Assembly (NCBI GenBank): GCA_007922195.1
Contig: ML682059.1
Location: forward strand, 10,939,462-11,003,461
DNA from: Podocnemis expansa
Lineage: Eukaryota > Chordata > Testudines > Podocnemididae
Length of the DNA: 64,000 bases
Direction of reading: 5' to 3'
In this document: piece after piece, positions 19,980-33,600 of the stretch
Layout: every line of letters begins with the position of its first letter
Numbering within the stretch: the first letter of the stretch is position 1
Program-made: the position numbers and the translations under genes
The notes under the pieces: model-generated
Told to the model about the DNA's origin: nothing
The model's input: only the letters and a program-made list of their open reading frames with translations
Database searches by the model: none

Positions 19980-21005
19980 GCTAGCAGGTGATGTGCAGGA
20001 TAACAGGAAGAGGTTCTACAAGTATATCAGTAACGAGAAGAGGATCAGGGATTGTGTAGGTCCCTTACTGAATGGGTCAGATATCCTCATAGCCAACAAT
20101 GTGGAGAAGGCTGAAGCACTCAATGCTTTTTTTACCTCAGTCTCCACAGGCAAGGTCAGCTGCTGGTCTACTACACTGCGTAACATAGAATGTAGGGACG
20201 AAGAGCAGCCCTCAGTGATGGAAGGTCAAAATTGGGATTACTTAGAAAAATGGATGTTCACAAGTCTATGCGGCCAGATGAACTGCATCTGAGGGTGCTG
20301 AAGAAGTTGGCCAATGCAACTGCAGAGCTGCTAGCCATTATCTTTGAAAACTCTTGGTGAACAGGGGAGGTCCCAGGTGATTGGAAAAAGGCAAATATAC
20401 TGCCTATCTTCAAGAAAGGGAAAAAGGAGGACCAATGGAACTACAGACCCACCAGCCTCACCTCAATGCCTGGAAAAATCATGGAGCAGATCCTCAAAGA
20501 ATCCATTCTGAAACACCTGGAGGAAAATAGAGTGATCAGGAACAGTCAGCATGGATGCTCCAAGGGCAAGTCATGCCTTACCCACCTGATTGCCTTCTAC
20601 GATGAGATGATGGGACATGTGGATGTGGGAATAGCCACCAATGTGATATATCTCAACTTTAGCAAAGCTTTTGGTACGGTTCCCCACAGCATTCTTGTCA
20701 GCAAGTTAAGAAAGTATAGTTTGGCTGTTCTCAGTAGTAACAGAGGACAGAACAAGGAGCAACGGTTTCAATGAACCTAGGGTGCTCAAGATTGGATATT
20801 AGGAAAAACTCTCTCACTAGGAGGATGGTAAAGTATTGGAAGGGGTTACCCTAGGGAGGTGGTGGAATCTCCATCTTTGGAAGCATTTACGGCCCAGTTA
20901 GACAAAACCCTGGCTGGGATGATTTAGTGAAAGTGGTCCTGCTTTTAACAGGGAGTTCGACTAGATGACCTCATGAAGTCCCTTCCAATGCTATGATTCT
21001 AATAC
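19980..21005 (+). mobile_element. CR1 LINE with internal deletion
   Basis: Carries CR1 RT sequence: a frame at 20466-20774 reads MPGKIMEQILKESILKHLEE, RNSQHGCSKGKSCLTHLIAF and LNFSKAFGTVPHSILVSKLR, the CR1 RT region up to and including the first catalytic-motif area, although the expected FDLSKAFD-type aspartate is changed (LNFSKAFG). It then jumps at about 20715 directly to the 3' UTR, with GGTGGTGGAATCTCCATCTT and the end TCGACTAGATGACCTCATGA. The RT palm and the downstream coding sequence are missing. It ends with an eroded TATGATTCTAATAC tail. Confidence 0.88.
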
Positions 21006-21111
21006 TATACTGAAGTCTAAAAGCATGACTGGAACGTGTGAATGATCTGTATCTTGATGGTGGGTTAGTTTAGATGACTCTTGCAATCCTTTTAAGTCCT
21101 ATGATTCTACA

Positions 21112-21228
21112 AGGACCTGATCCCACGAAAGCTCATGCAAGAAATAAATTCATTAGTCTAACTGCCAAAGGACTTCTTGTTTGTTTTACTGAACTGGACT
21201 AACGTGGCTGCCCCTTTGGAATGAGTCT
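21112..21228 (+). repeat. Foldback-family repeat, right half
   Basis: Has CCCACGAAAGCTCATGCAAG, AATAAATTCATTAGTCTAAC and the distal module ACTGGACTAACGTGGCTGCC followed by CCTTTGGAA. The left arm is absent. Confidence 0.7.
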
Positions 21229-21543
21229 GAGGCGTAATAATTTATGAATGCTGCATCTGTCCTAGTTATTCAGATAAGTACTGTATAGCTAGACTGGAAT
21301 GCTTAATGTATGCATATGTTGACTGATTTCAACGGCAACATTGCTAGGAAACTAGCAGAAGGGCAAAACAATGTCTCTAGGTAAGTAAACATGACAGAGA
21401 TAATTAAGAAACAAGGGTGAACTAGTTCGCTGTGAAGATGTTAAATCTTCATCTCCAGCCCGATGTCATTCCCACACTTTGCAAAGACTGGGAATGGACA
21501 AATCCAAAGGGCTTGAAGCAGTTAAAAAGTAACTCTTTGGAAC

Positions 21544-23400
21544 CAGGGTTCCCAAACTTTTTGATACAGTGGCTCTCTTACAGATAGTTTAAGACGTGAT
21601 GGGGCTTCTTTCAATCAAACATCTTTTCTTTTTTAAACTGACACAGTTAGGGACAGGATAGGAACTAGAGTTTGGATGATCTTTCAGTTTTATTCACCCA
21701 TGTGCACTTTTTTCAGTGATACAATCTGATATAATCTGTGTTTCTAAAACCATATTTTGAGAATATAGATTTTTGGTGAGTTAAGACCCAGTTTAAAATG
21801 AAGAATAAGCCTCTTTCAAATTGCATATTTGCTCAATATTTGCTGATTCTCTGATAGTATTAGATGTAACTTGGTTTCCAAAGTTTATACAATTTCTATG
21901 TTTATTTTTCACCAGATGTTGCTGCTGAAACCTCAGACTCTCAGAGATTACTGGAAGTGAATGGAAGCACCACTTTCATAGCTTCATCTTTCAGCTCTTC
22001 CAAATTTGTTAGAGGAATATATGAACTCCTGGTTTGTTAGATCTGAAAACTTGGTCTTCAGCGTGTGATCATTTGAACAGGTGAAGAGATTTGTTTGAGC
22101 TGAGATACTTAAGAGTGGAATTGGTCCGCTGTTACCAAGAATGGGCTTCAAATGCAAAAAGTATCTGAAGAACCGCATTCAACTCCAGGAAAATATTCAT
22201 CAAAATGTGAATAAAATCCAAACAAATGAGGTAATACTTATTGTCTTTAGAAGTGTTTTGATCAATTTACTCTTTTATATTTTTCAAGGAGTCTGATAAT
22301 TCCCTTTGCAGCATGGTATCTCCACAGATGAAGTTTCTTCATGAATCCCCATTTTTCTCCTTCATATCTAATATGAACCTATATTCCTAACTTCGAATGT
22401 TAGGTTCAGTGCTTTCAATTTGCCAAATATATTTTCCAGATATGCTAATCAAGTCAGGAAGTCCATATTACATATGTAATGTACAAGGTCTCTTTCCCCA
22501 AAGAGGAAAATTCTGATTTTGTCACAAAATTCAAACATCATCCATATCACAACCACCTGAATTCCCATCTCTTCGCATAGCACTCTAGAACAACTTGTGT
22601 TCACTACCTGGAATTTTATAAAATTGACAGTTTTATTACTATGCTGAGAGCCTCATGTACTTACGGTTGCAATTTCTTTGAGGTCACAGCTTATCAATGA
22701 AATATGCAATATACCCAAATTGCTGCTGGAGCCACTCCCCCCCCCCCACTTGTGCTGTAACCTCAGTGTTCTTTCCTGTCATAGCTGCTATACCATCAGT
22801 GCACAGCCTTACACATACGTCCTAGTTAAGGCCTTCATCCACCATGAATTTATCAAGGATCTTTAGTATTTCATTACCATATATCCAGTTTGGATCATTT
22901 TGCAAAATAAAAGTTATTCAACTACTGCATCTGCTTTGACAAATCTCAGAAGATGAGTCAGTTTGACTATGTCTGTAGATTCTTCAAACTGCAGAGAAAG
23001 ACATCGACTCTTCTTAACTTGTTTAGTCAATTGGTCCTGGATGTTTTCTGCAAGGTCATCAATACACTGATAGATGATATTTGACACAGGAATGATTTTC
23101 AGTGCTGTGGGTGTTTGCTCCTCAGTCCTAATTCTATACATGTGCTGCTGCTGGAAGTAGAAAGGGTCTTTCTAATGGTGTGTGCTTGTTTGCATTTTGC
23201 AAGGCTACAGCATAAGGTGCTTCTAACACTTTTTGAAGAACAGCTGTTCCTTTAGATGTGATGCTTGTTTATGAATTCTGAGTGCTTGGTTTCTAAATAT
23301 CTCTTACTTTTCTGCTTAACTTTATTAAAAGCACTTTCTTCAGCCAAATGTTTGCTACATGTAGGCTCAGCAGTTGATAATTATTTCACTGTAAAGACAA
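21544..23400 (-). pseudogene. hAT (Charlie/ZBED-like) transposase relic
   Basis: Minus-strand translation in several frames gives the landmarks of the ZBED5/Charlie type of hAT transposase in correct order: a region before the catalytic core (ALQNANKHTPLERPFLLPAA, about 23250-23150), then VSNIIYQCIDDLAENIQDQL and SRCLSLQFEESTDIVKL (about 23080-22960; the family has D-E-S-T-D and here the first D is E), then CTDGIAAMTGKNTEVTAQ (about 22810-22750), and the C-terminal dimerisation motif DEAMKVVLPFTSSNL (about 21990-21940). Stops and frameshifts separate these blocks. A hAT-type terminal motif CAGGGTTCCCAAACTTTT at 21544 is probably the 3' end of the transposon; I did not find the opposite end. 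Such enzymes move DNA by cut and paste; this copy is dead. Confidence 0.82.
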
Positions 23401-26400
23401 GACACACCTGTCTCTCCCTCAACCCCTTTTCCCATTTTTGCTAGTGCTGGTGGTGGGGCGGCACAGGTAGCTCTGTAACTAGAACTGGGAGCTTCTCTTT
23501 GCTCTAATAGGGTGCTTTCAGCCAAGAGACTTCCTACGGAATACTTCCCCCAGCAGGACGCCTGTCTGCTTGAAAGCCCCCTGCAGGAGTAGGAGACACA
23601 GAGAAGCTTCCAGCCCCAGCAGCAGCTGATGTAGCATAAGGAACAGACCTCTAAATAAGATGCAGATGATTTTTAAACCTAGTTTAACAGACTCAATTAG
23701 GAAAAACAGGTCTACCTATTAAAATATTATATTTTCCCCCCAAGTACTCATGGCTCCCCAATGAGACATGGCTCATAGTTTGGTAAGAAATGCTCTGGAG
23801 AGTGTATGTGAGGGTTGGGGGGGGAGTATTTGTGCGGAGCTGTTTCCAGGGAACAGGCAGACATAGATACAGACCAGGCAGAATCAGCATTCAAACCAGT
23901 TTGGCTTTTCTAAGCTTCAGTGGATAGTAAGCCTCACAAAAACAGGCAAATACAACCTGTTTTACTGTTTATTTTATGTGTAGCTGTGAATCTACTGTTA
24001 AGCTTAAATGATACTTCATTTTGAAAAAGCTCTCTGTTCCTATATTAACCACTGGGCCCATGTCTCAAAGGGACGACTTGCACGTGCCAAATCCAGTCCT
24101 ACCTGTTTAGCAATTATAGGTGGTACATGGGGGCACTGCAGCCTGAGACCTGCTCTAAGAGCAGCAGAAACACAGGATTTTCACAGGAAAGCAACAGGCC
24201 TAAGGTTTGAGAGGGTGCACCCAGAGGTCAAGGCACATCTAGCCCTATAATTGTGAAAGGAATCATCTAGGAAACCAGAGAACTCCAGATGACTATATAG
24301 TTAATAATTGTTTTTGTGATTTTAAAAATGGACCCATCATTAAAAATAATGAGACATTATTTGTTACTAAGTTGCCTCAACACAAAATTTTCACTACAGG
24401 GAAAGATTCTTAAGAGTTCAACAACTCCTTTTGCTTTAAACAAACATGATGAAATTAATTTATTTTCATCTTTCATCAGAGAACATTCTGAAATATGGTA
24501 GCATTTCAGTTTGCCACAAACCAACAAAGAAGTTAAAAACAGTGGTTGTTTTTTTAAAGGAATAATCTTAGCATGGATATAATTTTCACTGTTTCAGTCA
24601 AATGTAAATTTAAACTATTTATTTCTTTTCCTTTTTTAATTTTATAAAATAAAATATTTTGTGAAGTATTTTGGAATTTGTGGTATGATAGTAAAAAGTG
24701 TAGCACAGTTTGCTGTCCTTTTTTGTACGTATCTAAATGATTCTTCATTTAGCTCTGGTCTGTTGGGAAAAAATCCACATGCTTGTAAGATTTCCTCAAG
24801 GGGGCACTCTCCTCCAAATCACTTGCTGTACACACTGTTTTTTCATAGTCTGGAAAAAAGTGCCAAGCAAAGTAAATCACTGGAACATTTTTTAAATTTA
24901 GAGATTAGACATTAACTTTTGAACCATGCCACTTCAAAAATAATAAATTCATATTGAGTTAAGATGAAATCTAAGTCACTTATATCTGATAAACTAAATT
25001 GTACCTATTCATTAGTAGTGATTCCTTAGATCTCTAAAACTCAGATAAACCTGTAGATTAATAAATATTAACAAATTCTGTCAGTGTACACAGAGACTCA
25101 GATAAGGGGTAATATTATATGAACTACATGACTGGCACCTTGATCTTAGATTAAGAAACAAAGCAAAAAAGATATCAATTACTTCACATTACAATAGTAT
25201 CCTTTCCAAAGAGATTAACATAGGCTCTGTGCCAAAAGAGTTGTTCTAAAACAGTTATTTGCTATCAGACTATTTCTAGGAGAATACAAATTATTTGATT
25301 CTTATTAAGGCTCTGACAGGCATACGCTCATAAAGCTTTGCCTTTCTGTACTACAGCGTAATCCTAATGCTCATCTTCATACGCTGAGATTAATATAGTC
25401 GAGTCTGCTTTTAACTCTTGAATTCTACTATAGAAAATTTTTAGATGTTTGTACCCAAAATATAAGAAGAGGGCTATGTCTTGACCCACAAAACTGCATG
25501 GCCACTTGCACCCCAGTGTTTTAAATTTCTTTTGAAAGAAATTGATTGTACTCTTTTAATTGAGACTCTTCTCCTACGTTTTCTATGATTCTATCCCCTT
25601 GTAGAAGAAGCTTGCTCCCAATTCATCAATCATGACTAAGAATGACATGGAGCAGATGGAAAATTTTACTTCACTTGTACCTCTGTTTCAGCTGCTTTTT
25701 AAGAAGCAAGCTAAACCGCTGATTTAAAAAAAAAAAGTAATTTCTGCTATCCTTTATTTCTCACTCTTCTATACATTTTTGATACAGCATTGTTCAAAAA
25801 TATTTGAAACGTAATAGCTACAACAGCACATAAGATATAAGCATCAGAACTAGCATTCTGTTTATATTAATAGCTAATTGCTAGAAATCTAAGAATGGTT
25901 CTTCAAAATAAAGCAACAACATGAAAATATTAACTAAGAAAACCTCAAGAAATGCTGTAGAGTGGCATATTAGTTAAGACTGCTTCCTTTTTGACAAATC
26001 AGTTATTGGTAAATAAGATTGTAATGCTGGTTTGATTTCTAATGCATTAAAACCCTTTTCAGATGTTGCAAAGAGTACACTTAAGATTTTTTTTTTTTTT
26101 TTTTTTTTAAATACAGGGTAAATTAAACCAAGCTGACACATGGTGAGTAGTAGTATGCTCACAAAACACAGTGGAACTACTCTAGAAGTAAGGTAATATT
26201 CAAAATGAATAAGAAATCACAATACATTCTCTCTCTGTGGTAAAACTATTTATTGGCAAGAAACTTCATTAATGCAAAATAAGTTTTGCAGAGTAGCATC
26301 TACTGTTCTTCCAGACCTGTACTATACCCAGATTATACTTCCCCAAAATAAAAAAAAAAAACCTTGCAGAAAAAGGCAGATTGTAGCAACATGTGCACAT

Positions 26401-26889
26401 TTCATTTTCAAATTTCTGCCAAGGGTTGAGTTTGAATCTATACCTACTGTAGCTCAGGTTTAAATGGGCTGTGCATATGCCTTTGAGCCACTAACATTCT
26501 GTGATTAGTGGCTGGCTAGCAGCCCTCTTGGCTATTTTGTCTACATATGCAGACTACAATCTGTTTGGCTCATAAGAATTAGATTTGAGCCCATCCGTGC
26601 AGTGTAACTCTTTATTGAGTAATGTTTTCAATTTTGCTTCCTCAAAGGGGAAGTGGGTCCCCTGCACAGGCTGAAGTAAATGTTGAACTAATCAGAGCTG
26701 TGATGTGATCCCCAAGTGTGCAAAGAAAATATTGGAAGAATCCATCATTTCTAAGAAATGTTTTTTCTGTGGCAAGCAGGACAATCTCAGGAAAGTCTTG
26801 TGTAAATGATCCCAAATTTGGATCACTAACTTAACTCCACACCTCAATGAGGCAGCAAATTTCAATGGCATGTGGGACAGCCAGTGAAT
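23401..26889. other. AT-rich intron stretch without a recognisable gene
   Basis: No domain or repeat family recognised. A T run occupies about 26085-26108 and shorter A runs occur near 25727 and 26347. 24040-24250 is locally GC-richer without coding character. Confidence 0.5.
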
Positions 26890-27165
26890 TTTAGAGCACT
26901 TACAGGGGCAAATTCACTCCCATCAGATCAACTTTGCCATTAACTGACTGGGTCAGTGAAGACTTGTTCAGCCGATTAGAAGTCAATTTTTAAAGAGCAG
27001 CCCAAATAAGTAGACTAGAACTGAGTTTAAGGGAGGGCATCTCCCTTAGACTCAGCACACTAAAGACATTGTGGTAAGTAAGCAGTAGGCAGTCAGAGGG
27101 AGATATGAAAGGTATTAAGTACTTTGCATATCTCCCTTCAACTGCTGTCATGTAGACCTCCCTTC
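26890..27165 (+). repeat. ~270 bp MITE-like family, copy 3
   Basis: Contains GGGGCAAATTCACTCCCATC, GGGTCAGTGAAGACTTGTTC, GACTCAGCACACTAAAG and TTTGCATATCTCCCTTCAAC before a TGTAGACC end. Same order as copies 2 and 4. Confidence 0.65.
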
Positions 27166-30100
27166 AAAAATCATCTTTTAAACAGGAACTGTTTCCCAAA
27201 CTTATCTATAGTATTGTTGGTGTTTTTCTACAATACCATGCAACAAATACCTTTCACACACAGAATGGTTTTCTTACCCATACAAAGTCAGCTTATTGCA
27301 AATCCTAGAAAAAGGTTTTAATGTTTAAAAAAATTGAACTGAAATTAGAATTTCCATCTCAAAAATACCTGAAGTGTGAATTGGCTGATGCATACTATAT
27401 ACAGCACTATCCATTTGGTCTTGATTAGTAAATCTTGTAATCGGCATTAACAAAAAGTTGTAATATTTGAAGTACTTTTATAATAGTTAAAGTGAACTCT
27501 TTTGCAAATATTTATTAATAATCTGGAAAAAAAATACCAAAACGGAACACCAAACAAGTTATGTCCATATATTTAACACTAGAAATGAATATTCATCTCC
27601 CAGGTTACAAAGAAAGCACTAAAGCAAAAAGAAAATTCAAATATCTCCATTATACACAGCAAAATTGTTAACAGTCACACCAGTTTTTTCTGGGATGTTC
27701 CATGGAATTTTTATAAGATACAACTGATACACCAGAGAGGAATCAGAAACTGAAGAAAAATAAAAGCCTTATCTCAGCTCCTAGTGCTGCATGCACAGTT
27801 AATTCATGTTCCATGCTAACTGGGTACTAAAAAGTATGGAATTCTAAAATTTTAAGTTACTGAAAAAAACCACCATTTTTCTTCTGTCTCCCCAAGTATC
27901 GAGGAGTTTATAAGAGCTGAATTTGATTTGTATCTGTATCCCAAGTAAAATTATCACATAGTATTTAAGGATATTGAAAATAAAACAATGAACTGTTTGA
28001 CTGAATAACAATAGTGTTGTCTTTACGCTACTAAATACAATTAAGTTAACTCTTGGGTGTATTAAAGAAAATCTTCAAAAGTATATTTTCTACATTTGAT
28101 GTTGCACTATAACATTAGTCCACTGAGGTTCAGCTCAGCAATAATTTTCTGGGTCCTATTTTTCTCTTCCAAAATGATAAAGGTAATGAGATATTCTTCA
28201 TTTAAAGTTTGGCAAATTTAAATATTTGATGTATTGCTAATCCTCTCAACTCAACCACAGCAGCAGCATCACTAATCTTGACACTGTATCTAAATCTTAC
28301 AAAGTACCTGTTTAACAACTTCACTAGAAGCATCTTAGTTTCTAAGCTAAAACCCTCAGCCCAAAGAGGCTCAAATAGCTGAATAGCAGTTTTATTTTCC
28401 AGTCTCCAAGTTTAAGATGTTCATCCATCTGGCAAGGCGTCTTAGGCAATGCATCATCCAAGAACAGTTCTATGACTTCAGACCTATTCTGGCTATCAAA
28501 CACTGTTTGACTGAAAGCAAAGCAGCATCTTTAGCTGCTCTGTGGTTGAACTCCTATAATATTTCTCTCCAATGCCTCTTGCAACCTTGGCTTCAGTGTC
28601 TTGGTTTCCATAGGAATAGAGAGCTATCAAGTGGCATATGTTCAAAGGGTACAACAGAGAGGAAAACTGTCCAACATTGTAAAATGAAAAAGAAAAACTG
28701 TTTCCCAAGGTGTTTTTTTTACAAAAAGGAAAGAAATCCCTGTGTCTTCAACACTGGAAGCCCATTTATCTACTACCACAATTTGTGTATGCTTTTTCTA
28801 CATACTGATACAAGCAGGTCAAAGTTCTGTTGTCTAAATAGATCAACAAAAAATTAACTGTTTTCATATTAAAAACCACTACACTACAAGGAATGAGAAT
28901 GCAATTAGCATTCTAGTTTCCAGCTGATCTCTTTTACTATTATTGATTTGTTTCCCTACACTGTTCTTTAAAAGCCATTCAGGCAGACGTTCCCAAAATA
29001 TCTAATCTCTCAAGAATTAGAGACAGAAGCTGAAATACAACCCATTCATATTTACAGGATCTCTATCCACTGATTTGTGCAGAATGGAGATTAAGTTATT
29101 TCATCTAACATTTTAGGGATTTCAGAGATTTATCATATAGTACTGAATCAGTGGAAAAAAAATCATGAAGTAAACTTTTCTTGAATTATTTTCTTCATCT
29201 TAAATGCTTCAATGGTGAAAATTATAGAACTATATCCCTGAACTAGAACAGTCCTTACAAAAAAGTACAGTATAAGTATTTCCAGGGATTCACAGTTTAT
29301 TTTTTCACTCCTACTAGCCACTTGTTTTTAGTGGATGTTTATACATGTGTAATTTTTACATATTAATTTTTGGCAATGATACCTGAAATGTACTGAGTAA
29401 AAGTTGAGTTATGTGTTGTTGCTTTCATTACAGTATGAGAAAGCTGGAGGACTGCTTCAAAGCTTCAAGATTGGGTGAGAATGTGAAATAGAATTAAGTC
29501 CCCTTATATTTCTACTAAATCCAACTGTAATATCCCCATCTGAACTAGGAGAGGAGGAAGAAGAGGGAAACATGAAAATTATCTGATGAATTTACACATT
29601 TTTCTGCCAGTAAATTATCTGGGAATTCATTTTTCATTTCTCCACCAGCTCTGAAGACTCATTTTTAGAAAATAAGGCAAAGGAGACTCATCTTCATATA
29701 ACCTAATGTTAATATGGAAGTAAAATCTTCAACATCTCATGGCTCCCAAAAGGGTGGTGGTCTCGAACAAAAGTGGCTTAAATATGAGTTTAAAAACTGA
29801 AGTCCCATGTCCAGTAAAGGGCCTGATTCTCAATAACTCTACAGGCCTACCACTGCAGTACAATTACAAATGTAACCTGTTTTGCAATGTAATGATTAAT
29901 TCTGAACATCCATGTAGCTAGACTGGCATGCATACCACCCAGCCAAATGTGCATATATACACATCTACAAACTTATCTAAAATCAGGCCCTAAAAGTAAA
30001 AAAAAACCAAACTGATATTCAAAGATCAGCCAGAACAAGAGACATTGGGATTTTTTACACAGAAATACAAAGACCCTCCAATCTGTCAGACAGCATCTGT

Positions 30101-30424
30101 ATCAACACAGTGACTCTAACACCACAGCAGAGCACTGTGGGATGGGAAGAAAAAATCTATTGAATCATCAACCTCACTTCTTGGAACACACGGGTACTCC
30201 TGTGGCAGTTTTAAAGACTAATTTACACATACCAATATCGACATCACCTAGTCCAGTTTAATTTCAGAGATCTTAGGGAAACACAAAATTAGTTGGAAGG
30301 GTTGTTAAGAAGTAATCACCAGATTATGGAGCCCTTCAACATATGATTATATACAGAAATATTTTCAAACTATGTACTTATATTTTTAAAAAGGAGTGGA
30401 AACATGATGACATTCCCATCTCTA
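27166..30424. other. AT-rich intron stretch; only chance frames
   Basis: The longest frame (28417-28857, plus, 146 codons) shows no domain, no signal peptide and no splice context, so it is not called. A small fragment of the foldback family (ACTCCTGTGGCAGTTTTAAA and following) lies at about 30190-30250. Confidence 0.5.
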
Positions 30425-30692
30425 GTAAAACAAACAAGGAACCTGGTGGCACTTTTAAAGACTAACAGATTTATTTATCACATGAGCTTTCATGAGAGAA
30501 AATCCAATTTTGTAAGACACTTTGAAAATAGGGTAACTTACCTCATCTTCAAAGTGTCTGATGAAGTGGGATTTTCTCTGTCAAAAGCTCACACGATAAA
30601 TAATTCTGTTTGTCTTTAAATGTGCCACCAGACTCCCCCCCACCCCCGACCAGATTAACATGGCTACCCCTTTGGCACTACTTCTAGTCAAC
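30425..30692. repeat. Foldback-family repeat, both arms
   Basis: Left arm AACAAGGAACCTGGTGGCAC then TTTTAAAGACTAACAGATTT; right arm CACACGATAAATAATTCTGT, then TTTAAATGTGCCACCAGACT, followed by the distal module TTAACATGGCTACCCCTTTG. The arms are imperfect inverted copies around a centre at about 30540. Confidence 0.75.
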
Positions 30693-33600
30693 AGAATTGT
30701 TCTCCTTTTTATACATCAGTTTCATTTTGCTCTTTGCGCATGTACACACAACATTTATTTAAAAACATTTTAATGCACTCGGAGCTATGTTTGAATTCTC
30801 CCCTCAAACAAAAGTCTGAATTATTGTAGCCAGCCCATTTGAAGCATCTTCTACTCTTCTAAGTTCTTATTTCCAAACTTCACTCTGCAAGTGGCCCCAC
30901 TGAGATCATCATTACTCAATATAAGTGAGGATGGCAAGAGCATGCCCCACTATATTTTACTTTGCCTTTTGTTTTTAATTATGCTGAGGCTACCAACAAA
31001 GTCGGGTTCTACTCAATGCAAGTAAGGGGAGGGGGCTGTCTACTCCAAAATTTCTCTGTGAAGGGTCTTGGGATTTAACGTAATGTTGAAAAGGGGCCAT
31101 GGATCTGCCACTGCTCGTAAAATGCAGACACTTCATAAACAGAGTTGTTTCTAAGCAGGTTCCCCCCCCCACTTGTTTCTCCTGATGATTCACTGGTGGA
31201 ATGGGGAGGGTTTGACAGGAATACATAGGCAGTCCATTTGGTGATTTACCTTTTGCAACAATTATTGACAAACCTGTAGATATATAATGGAGGGCTTTTA
31301 GACTGAAATTGGGTCAGAACACCCTTAAATATTAGGGAGAATGAAATGAAGCCCAAGTAAATTATTTAAAGCCCTAAAATCTCTAAAGATCACTGGAATT
31401 CTTTCCTCAAATTATGGAAAACAAGTTGAAAATCTGATACCTTTTAAGTCTTCCAAAATATGTTCTACATTATCAAGATAGAGAAAAATGGATTATCTTA
31501 GGACGCATTTCATTTATAAGGTCACTCATTAGTGGCCTCCAAATTAGCAGTGGATGTTTTCAGATTTGCATTACAGTACCTTGATGGCAGGTCCATTGGT
31601 TATTTTCAGTCACTTCTTTTTAAATCACATGTGAAAAAAATGATTTCTTCAAAAAAGTTAAAAAATTGTATTGCATTAACAATTTTAAAATCGACTTAAA
31701 CTGAAAAAGATTACAATTAGGCAGAAAAGGACTAGCTGTTCATTGTTCTGAAAAGATAGGTGAATCTAAGCCATAGACATGCTAACCCAAACTACCAGTT
31801 TCTTGGAATCAATAAAATTTACTTACACAATTTATTTATAAAATCAACTTTGCCTTAAAGTATAATCACTTAACTCTCTTCAATCACCAATTTAAACAAC
31901 TGTTTACAGACAGATAGAGAGACAAATGACAAATTAGTGCTTCCAAAATTTGAGACACAGCTATAAAATCTGAATTTATTTTTCAAATACCCTTTATAGT
32001 CATAGCCTTGGAAGCCGAAGACATCCTATCTGGTTTACTATTGATTCAAATGACAAACCTGAGCATCAGATTAAGAAAGTGTCAGAGATCTGACAGAAGA
32101 TTCTTTGACAATACAGCAGAAAGGTGTCCCGTTTCAAAATGATTTATTGCTCTTATAGTGTTTATTGAAGCGCTTATGGAAACATTGTGTAACAAGCTAA
32201 TTTATTTCAAACTGCAGTTATAATGCCAACAGCTAATGATATGTGGTAAAAACAAACAAATACCCGTTCTGTCTTATTAACCGAAAACTAAACTACCAGT
32301 AACCTTCATCAAAAAGCATATGAAACTGGGTAATTAAAGCTACAGCAGTCATCTTGCTTTGGTCATTGTCAGTGTGGAAACCCATTCATATACAGAAAGG
32401 GCTTCTATGTACCCAAAGCAGTACCTTTTCTTGTACCACCAAAAGTTAACAGCAAGTACAGCTCTGGAGTAATGATAAATGTAAGAATTATAATTTCCAA
32501 AAGGACAAGCAAATGAAGATATTTTTGTCTGTATTGCCATAAAAAAAAAAGAACTAGGCTGCAGATGTGCTAAATCTGGGGCAGAAATGGGCAAATCTCT
32601 TGTACACCCTCTACAGTGATAAACATGCATAAGAGGGCAGTAAAAATCTATTCAGATATGAGCAATTATGTTATCCAAGTATGGTACCATGTTCAAAGAG
32701 CACCACACTTTCAGGGCAAACCCCATTATTTCCAAAAGCCAAATACAGCTAGAGAATTGTTAAAAAAAAAAAAAAAAAATGAACATAACACAACAAAAAC
32801 AAAAAAAAAAAAAACAAACAAAAAAAAAACCAAGAAAATAAACCAAAGCAGGAAGGTGAAGCAAGAAGGTGATGAGACTTTACGGTAACTTCACATAGGT
32901 ATTCCTGACCACATTGTATTAGGATGATCGGTAAGAAATGGCCTGAATTTAGGTGTGAAGTAAACAGAAAGCTGAGTGTCTTTTTAGAGAGTTTTAACTT
33001 TTTATTTGGCTTCTAATGTGCACAGATGAATCCAGAAACTTAGACACAATTAGGTCAGATTTGACAGAATAAAAACTAGAACTGAGGTTGCAAGATAAGG
33101 CACTGAGTAAAACAGGAGAGCCATCTACAATTATAGAGAAATGAGGAAATAACTGGAAGATGAGAAAAATTAATTTCAGTTTTGTAAAGACTGGATTTGA
33201 AATGGCAATGAAGTGTGCCAAAGAAAATGCCTAAGCAGTAAATTGGAAAATCAAGACTGAACAGAGGAACATTGAGCAGGTTTGAGAGAGGTTCTCTGAA
33301 TGAATGTGGTAGCTGAAATCACAGGAGTGGACTTCAGTGGGAAGAAAACAGGCCATCTGTCACTGCAGTCACCGAAGAGTGATGCCAGGTACACTCTTTG
33401 AGAATGCTCTACTACACTAGTCATACCCCAAGCTGGCCAACAATTTCGTAACTGAAATTGGGGATCTACTTTCAGCAAAACATTAGTAAGCCCCATTTCA
33501 TTTGTTTAAGGGCTATTACATTAAGTGGTGTAGCATAGGGAGTTGTTTCCTTGGTATTAACAACCACCACAGTTTTGAATTTCAGAATGGCATGAAAATT

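Noticed and set aside
28417..28857. 146-codon plus-strand frame
   Set aside because: Length is attainable by chance in 64 kb; no domain, no repeat support, no splice or promoter context.
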